A stretch of DNA of 64,000 bases from assembly GCA_038380795.1 (NCBI GenBank), contig CM076260.1, forward strand, positions 6,216,033 to 6,280,032. Direction: 5' to 3'. This DNA comes from Pyrocephalus nanus. Its lineage: Eukaryota > Chordata > Aves > Passeriformes > Tyrannidae. The notes beneath the pieces were generated by a model. The model did not search any database. It had not been told where the DNA came from and was given only the letters and a program-made list of their open reading frames with translations. A program made the translations under genes and the position numbers. Shown here piece after piece: positions 59,145-64,000 of the stretch. Numbering within the stretch: position 1 is the first letter of the stretch; each line of letters begins with the position of its first letter.

Positions 59145-62100
59145 TCCAGTCTTAGCACCATCTCTGATGTTCTTGCAGGGTAACTAGAGCACCTTGTCCC
59201 AGCATCAACTCATCAGATGGCCCAGGGCATGTGCTATCTGTGATGAGCATTGCTTTCTGGAGGTATCAGCTTCTCCCTCTTGACTGTACAAGTAGCTGAA
59301 AACAACTTGTCTCTTTATGTTTCAGGGGTGTATCTGGAACATCTTTCTGAGGATGTCTTAGGACGGAAAACTGTATCCAGGACTCCAGACTCTACAGCTA
59401 ATAGCATCCTTCTTTCTGCACACAGCAAGAATAATTTTAGCAATTTGATATCTTCACTGAGGATCATTTTTTGCTCTACATGATCTAGTTCATATTGCAA
59501 AAGCAAGAAGGTACATTTGGACATTTCACTGCTGAATACACCTCACCCACAGCTCATTGACACATCCTTTTTCTAGCAACAGAGAGGGAGAGAAAGAAAC
59601 AGAAAGGGAGCCTGAACGATGTACCCCTTTTTTACACACTTTTGATTAATGGGTATATTTAACTGCAGCCTCTGTATCTAACAGCAGTCACTTCATTTCA
59701 GTGCATTTTCAGTTTCATTTCCTTCTGTCTGCCTAGTGCTGAAAGTTTTATTCCTACTTATGTGCTTTTGCTGGCTGGTATAAGATGATGTCTGGAATAC
59801 CTAAAAAAGAAACTCCTGTTGTGATACTTTGGTAAAAGTGACAGAATGATTACTCCTTTAAAGTAGAGAACCCGAGTGATTCATTTGCAAAGAATATAGA
59901 AAGTGCTAATAGTATATTTGTTGGTCAGTCTCATTCTCCCAGCTTCTATTCACATCTGTGTTTTTGTTAGTTGGGTTGCTTTCCACCTCCATGGTGGTTT
60001 CCAAGGTTTCAGAACCGTTCCTGTTCAACACAGAGATAAGTTTAAAATCTTCAAGAAAGCCTGAGGCAGATTTTGCTGTCACAACTGGGAAGCAGAGAGA
60101 AATGAGTGCACTCGAGAACAGTTAGATAAAACCTAAAACAGTTCAGAAGAAAGTATATAAATCAGCTCAGACTAGAGATGCTCATTCTCTCTACTGTCTA
60201 ATCGTAGCCTTGAAGGCCAAGTCAGGAGCAGGTATTTAACTTGCTGGCCTTTCCAGTGAAGGGAAATGGATGCCACTCTTCTGGAAAGACCTCTCTGCAA
60301 TCAAGATATTGTTATATTGCCCTAAATGGAGTGGCTCTCTGGACTTCAAGGCAAGAGCTGACAGGTACAGTTCAGAAACAGCATCATCCAGCAACAACTT
60401 GATTTGCCAGAGTCCAGAATGGTGCTTAGGCTGGACATACAAATTTTGAAAGGAACAAGGAAAGCTTGAATTCGGGATATCTGAGCAAACATGAGTAAAT
60501 GCAAGTTATGCCTCGGTTCGTATTAATCTGTTTTAGAGATTGGGAAAGTCTTGCAGGACCTCAGAAGAATCCAATCACCTTCTTTTATGTACCCTGTGCT
60601 CTGTCTTTGCATGGCAAATCTTAATCAGTTTGTACAGCACTGAGCACTATGGGGCTCTGCAGTTGGCTGGGGCATCTCAGTACCTATATCCAATGTAAAT
60701 AATTAATGCCATGGGTCACTAGAAGGATGATATAGAACGTATTTTGGGATACCACAAGCTTGTCCTGTCATCAAGGAGTGTCACGGCATCAATGACTTGC
60801 AATAGTCTAATGTGCAGGGGGACAATAAAGGGATATTTCAGCTGTCCTGGTTCTGCTGGCAGAGAGCAAAGAATTAACCTTTGCTCATACCGGGGAGAGC
60901 AAATCCTGGCTCACTTTGCTCTAAATGTGCTGAGAAGGAAGGAAGTAATGAAATGTTTCATTAGACATCTGACTTGAGGAATATATTTAGAACTGACTGT
61001 AGAGCTGAAGGCTGCATGGTTTCACACCAAAAGGAGTGACATGCTCTGGACTGTCTCACTGCAGCCAGTGGTCAACTGAAACTATTTACTGTATGAACAA
61101 GGTCTCTGAAGATGATTTTTTTTTTCTGAAGGAATTCACTGCAGTGTCAGAACAATCAATTTGGGTATTCAGAGTACTTCACTTGCATACTGTCATTGCC
61201 CAGCTTTAAGGGTTTCCTTCAGGTTTAAGTGACTTGGGTTTATAATGAGGGGGTTTTTTAGGCTAATTACCACATTTGTATGAATTTCATCATAGGAGGA
61301 TGATGACTACAAAAATGCATAATGTAATCATCTGGCTGAGAATGTACAAAAAGCTAAATGGATATTTAATCTTCTAGGAAAAAAATAAAAAGCACAGAAA
61401 TAAAATGTGGGAAACTGAAGCTGGAAAATTTAATTTAAAAGCAAAGGTCCACATTTTTAATAATCCCAGCAGTCAACCATACATCTAAACCTCCATGTGA
61501 TTCACTAATACTTGACATATTTGTATCACAGCTGGCTGCTTTCCTACATGAAGCGCTCCATTTTTCTTCATTGCTGGGCTTAGACAGAGATGCAGCTATC
61601 TGACATCCCCAATAAAGGACCTACTCTTTCAGCTTTTAGACTTACTGGAGATCTTTTATTACCAAATTAGGGATCTGGGTGCCTTAGTGGACTGTGGTTT
61701 TAACAGCATTTTGTCTGGGATTATAAAACCTTCATCTGCTAAAAGCAGATATTGACAATAGGCAACCAAGGGCCTTTATAGCTGGTAGGAAATCCCAGTG
61801 CAGAGACCCAGGACAAAGCAGGGACTTCTGCAGAATGATGGAGAACTCATTGGGCTCCTGTGAAAACCAATGGAGGAAGTGGGAAAGGCCTGTTACTGGC
61901 AGCCTTTGTGCTCATGCAATTGCTGGATTTCCCTAGCAGAATACACAAAGTAATTCCTGCAGGGTTTTTGAGTCCCTTCCCACAAAGCACAGCCCACCCA
62001 TTCCTTTCTGAAATTTCAAACAGCTTCCTTTGGGTTAGCTGGGCCCTGTTTAAAATGGATGGGTCCAGGCAATGGACTATTTTCCCATCATTTCTTCTGA

Positions 62101-62685
62101 CAATAGACAATGAAAGAAACAATTTTCAGTGGTGCACTACCAAGGAGAAGTGATCATCACCCAAGAGGTTTGGGTGTGGAGAGCTCTGCAAAGCTGTATC
62201 CTACATAACAGGGGGGCTTGAAAATGAATGGGAAAAGCAGAAACTTCTGGCTATACAGAAACCTTTGTACTTGGTACAATTCCACATGAAAGGCACTTTT
62301 ACTGTGTAAATCTGGCCTTTTTTCTCTTTTGCAGACATGAATGAGATCATCACAGGTCCATCAACCAGACCTCTTTTTTTATTAAATCTAATTATTCTTT
62401 GCTGTCCTTCCTTGCTCTAGAACAAGAGACACTCTGCTGTTGAAGAGAAGACAACATTGACACAAAGGTCCCCTGGCCAGATATCCACAGCACTTGTAAG
62501 AGAAAACCCCATGATTATTGGAAGAAGAAAACTGTTTTGAAGAAAGGGATTTTTAGCCATGAGTGTGTTTTGTGTATTATGACATTTGTTAATTCCTTCT
62601 TTAACACTTTTTAGACTGATCTCACAGTTCCTCTGGGAGACAGAGTGGGGCAAATGAGTATTTTAAGGTGAATGGGTCACTTAAA
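59145..62685. other. No gene recognised
   Basis: AT-rich, no coding exon. A TATATAA at 60154-60160 lies in promoter-like surroundings. A short piece near 60839-60890 resembles the end of an avian LTR but is too short to call. Confidence 0.45.
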
Positions 62686-62689
62686 GAAT

Positions 62690-63480
62690 CACCACCAGAG
62701 GTATCAGCAAAAGCAGGTTTAATAAAACAGTGAAAGCATGACAAAGTTCATTGTCAAGGATCACTCTACTACTTACTGGATGGTTAAAGCCCATAGAGAA
62801 AAAGCAAAATAAAGTCTAGAATTAATCAGTCTAAACCTGAAATTCACACAAAAATTATCTACATGGAGGCTGGCGGGGGTGTGGGTGGCAAAAGGATAAA
62901 GATAGGAAAGGATAAGGACAAAAAGAAATAAGAAAAACTCTCCCGTTGAGTCACAAGGTTCAGAGCAGACCCCTTTGCAAAACTAAGTCCCAGACTTGAC
63001 CAGCAGTTTCGGCCTGAAGTTTTAACAGCACTTAAAACTTAGCAGCACTTAATTGATAGCTTAAGTTAAGCTATTTAACAGGAGATTCAAACAGAATTTA
63101 CTGCAAGCACAAGAGTAACTCACAGTAACTTACAAGTATTAAGAACTTCAGAATCTAGGACAGCAACATGCATAGCACATTTGCTATGGCACATTCACAC
63201 ACATACACACAGACACGAAGGATATACAAGGTATACCCGTGAAAATTTGCCCTTGGATTCAGGCAAGTACTCACATCAGATGTCTTTGCATCTTCTCAAA
63301 TTGGGTTGTTATTCAGGCAAGAAAATTAAGTTTTCAAGGCCTAAGGAGCATTTCTGAGATCATAGTGTGGCCCAAGGAGGAGTGGGGGAAGCACTGCCAT
63401 GCAGACATTTTGCCATTTCTTGTAATCCCAAAGTTAATCAATACCTACATGTTTCCTGCCAGAGGCTGGACTAAAGGACA
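62690..63480. mobile_element. Suspected LTR (avian ERVL-like)
   Basis: The sequence from ccagaggtatcagcaaaagc through catagagaaaaagcaaaata, attatctacatggaggctgg, acagcaacatgcatagcaca to caaggtatacccgtgaaaat resembles an LTR I recall from passerine genomes. It has an AATAAA (about 62808). Only one copy lies in the window, so this rests on memory. Confidence 0.4.
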
Positions 63481-64000
63481 AGAACATTTTGTTTGGCTAC
63501 TTAGCAGCAGGAAAAAAGCTATCCAGATAGTCAACCAGTCAAATGGTTGCCAACCATATGGTGAAGACATCTGTCAGGCCAAGGGCAGGAGACACTTGAC
63601 TTGAGTGATGGTATTAGGAAGGGATGGAGAGTACAGAAATGAACTGGGGGCACTATGGGGAGGCAAGGGGTAGGTCTGTTGGAAATGCAGGAGTGAATTA
63701 GGAAGAAAGGCATAGAGAGGACACAGAAGGACTACAGCAGGGTGTAGGGCAGGTGAAGTGTCCTGACTGCTGCTATGGTATTATAGGGAATATGGTGGGA
63801 CTCCAAGATCTTGCAGTAGAAGGTTTTGGATAGAAAGCTGGGGAAATATTTGTTTACTTCTATGGTTCATAAGACAGCTATTTCTTTTTACAGTTCTAGG
63901 CTAAGCAGGTGGGAGGTTGCTGAAGAGTCCCAAATGCTCCTGCTCCCTAAGGACTCTGGAGAGAGAAGCCCAGGCCAGGAACCAGGCTGTGGGACACAGC

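Noticed and set aside
63239..63604. 121-codon + strand open frame
   Set aside because: It overlaps a suspected LTR and resembles no protein family.
1..64000. CRISPR arrays, tRNA, rRNA, operons or bacterial-type systems
   Set aside because: None seen; the window is vertebrate chromosomal DNA with spliced genes, so such systems are not expected.
41000..64000. ADGRF1, the expected next gene after ADGRF5
   Set aside because: No seven-helix or GPS-like exon is seen on either strand, so it must lie beyond the window if present.

Overview
The window is vertebrate nuclear DNA, most likely from a bird. Genes are split into small exons with GT-AG introns. The interspersed repeats are mainly CR1 LINE 3' ends, with the short ATTCTRTG-like tail typical of avian CR1, plus LTR-like pieces I recognise from songbird and other neoavian genomes. 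The species cannot be named from the sequence alone.

Two protein-coding genes are recognised, arranged tail to tail. On the + strand, about 1180-11313, lie the last eight coding exons of MEP1A (meprin A subunit alpha). They encode the zinc-binding half of the astacin protease domain, the MAM and MATH domains, a furin site, an EGF-like module, a transmembrane helix and the stop codon. The 5' exons lie before base 1. On the - strand, from 40955 down to 17118, lies the complete coding region of ADGRF5 (GPR116), an adhesion G protein-coupled receptor. I resolve 20 coding exons with consistent splice phases. They sum to 4053 nt (1350 residues plus stop) and give a signal peptide, furin site, SEA domain with autoproteolysis motif, Ig-like domains, GAIN domain with GPS, seven-helix domain and a serine-rich tail. 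The stop codons are about 5.8 kb apart; that stretch holds the two 3' UTRs and a CR1 copy. The same neighbour pair and orientation exists on human chromosome 6p12.

From 41 to 64 kb I find no protein-coding exon I can support. The ATG exon of ADGRF5 has a good splice acceptor upstream of the start codon, so at least one 5' non-coding exon should lie in this stretch. One candidate donor at 44616 is listed. The rest is intergenic or 5' intronic DNA with CR1 fragments, a decayed LTR (54.6-55.1 kb), a suspected LTR (62.7-63.5 kb), simple repeats and a CpG-containing stretch near 57.5 kb that may be regulatory. A roughly 0.8 kb repeat occurs twice in direct orientation, in an ADGRF5 intron (19.8-20.6 kb) and at 49.1-50.3 kb, the second copy carrying an extra ~0.5 kb.

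The two genes do not act in one pathway. Meprin alpha is a secreted or shed metalloprotease of kidney and gut epithelium. ADGRF5 is a receptor of lung alveolar type II cells and endothelium that controls surfactant levels. I found no CRISPR array, tRNA, rRNA or novel multi-gene system. The notable observations concern splicing signals, repeats and possible regulatory DNA.
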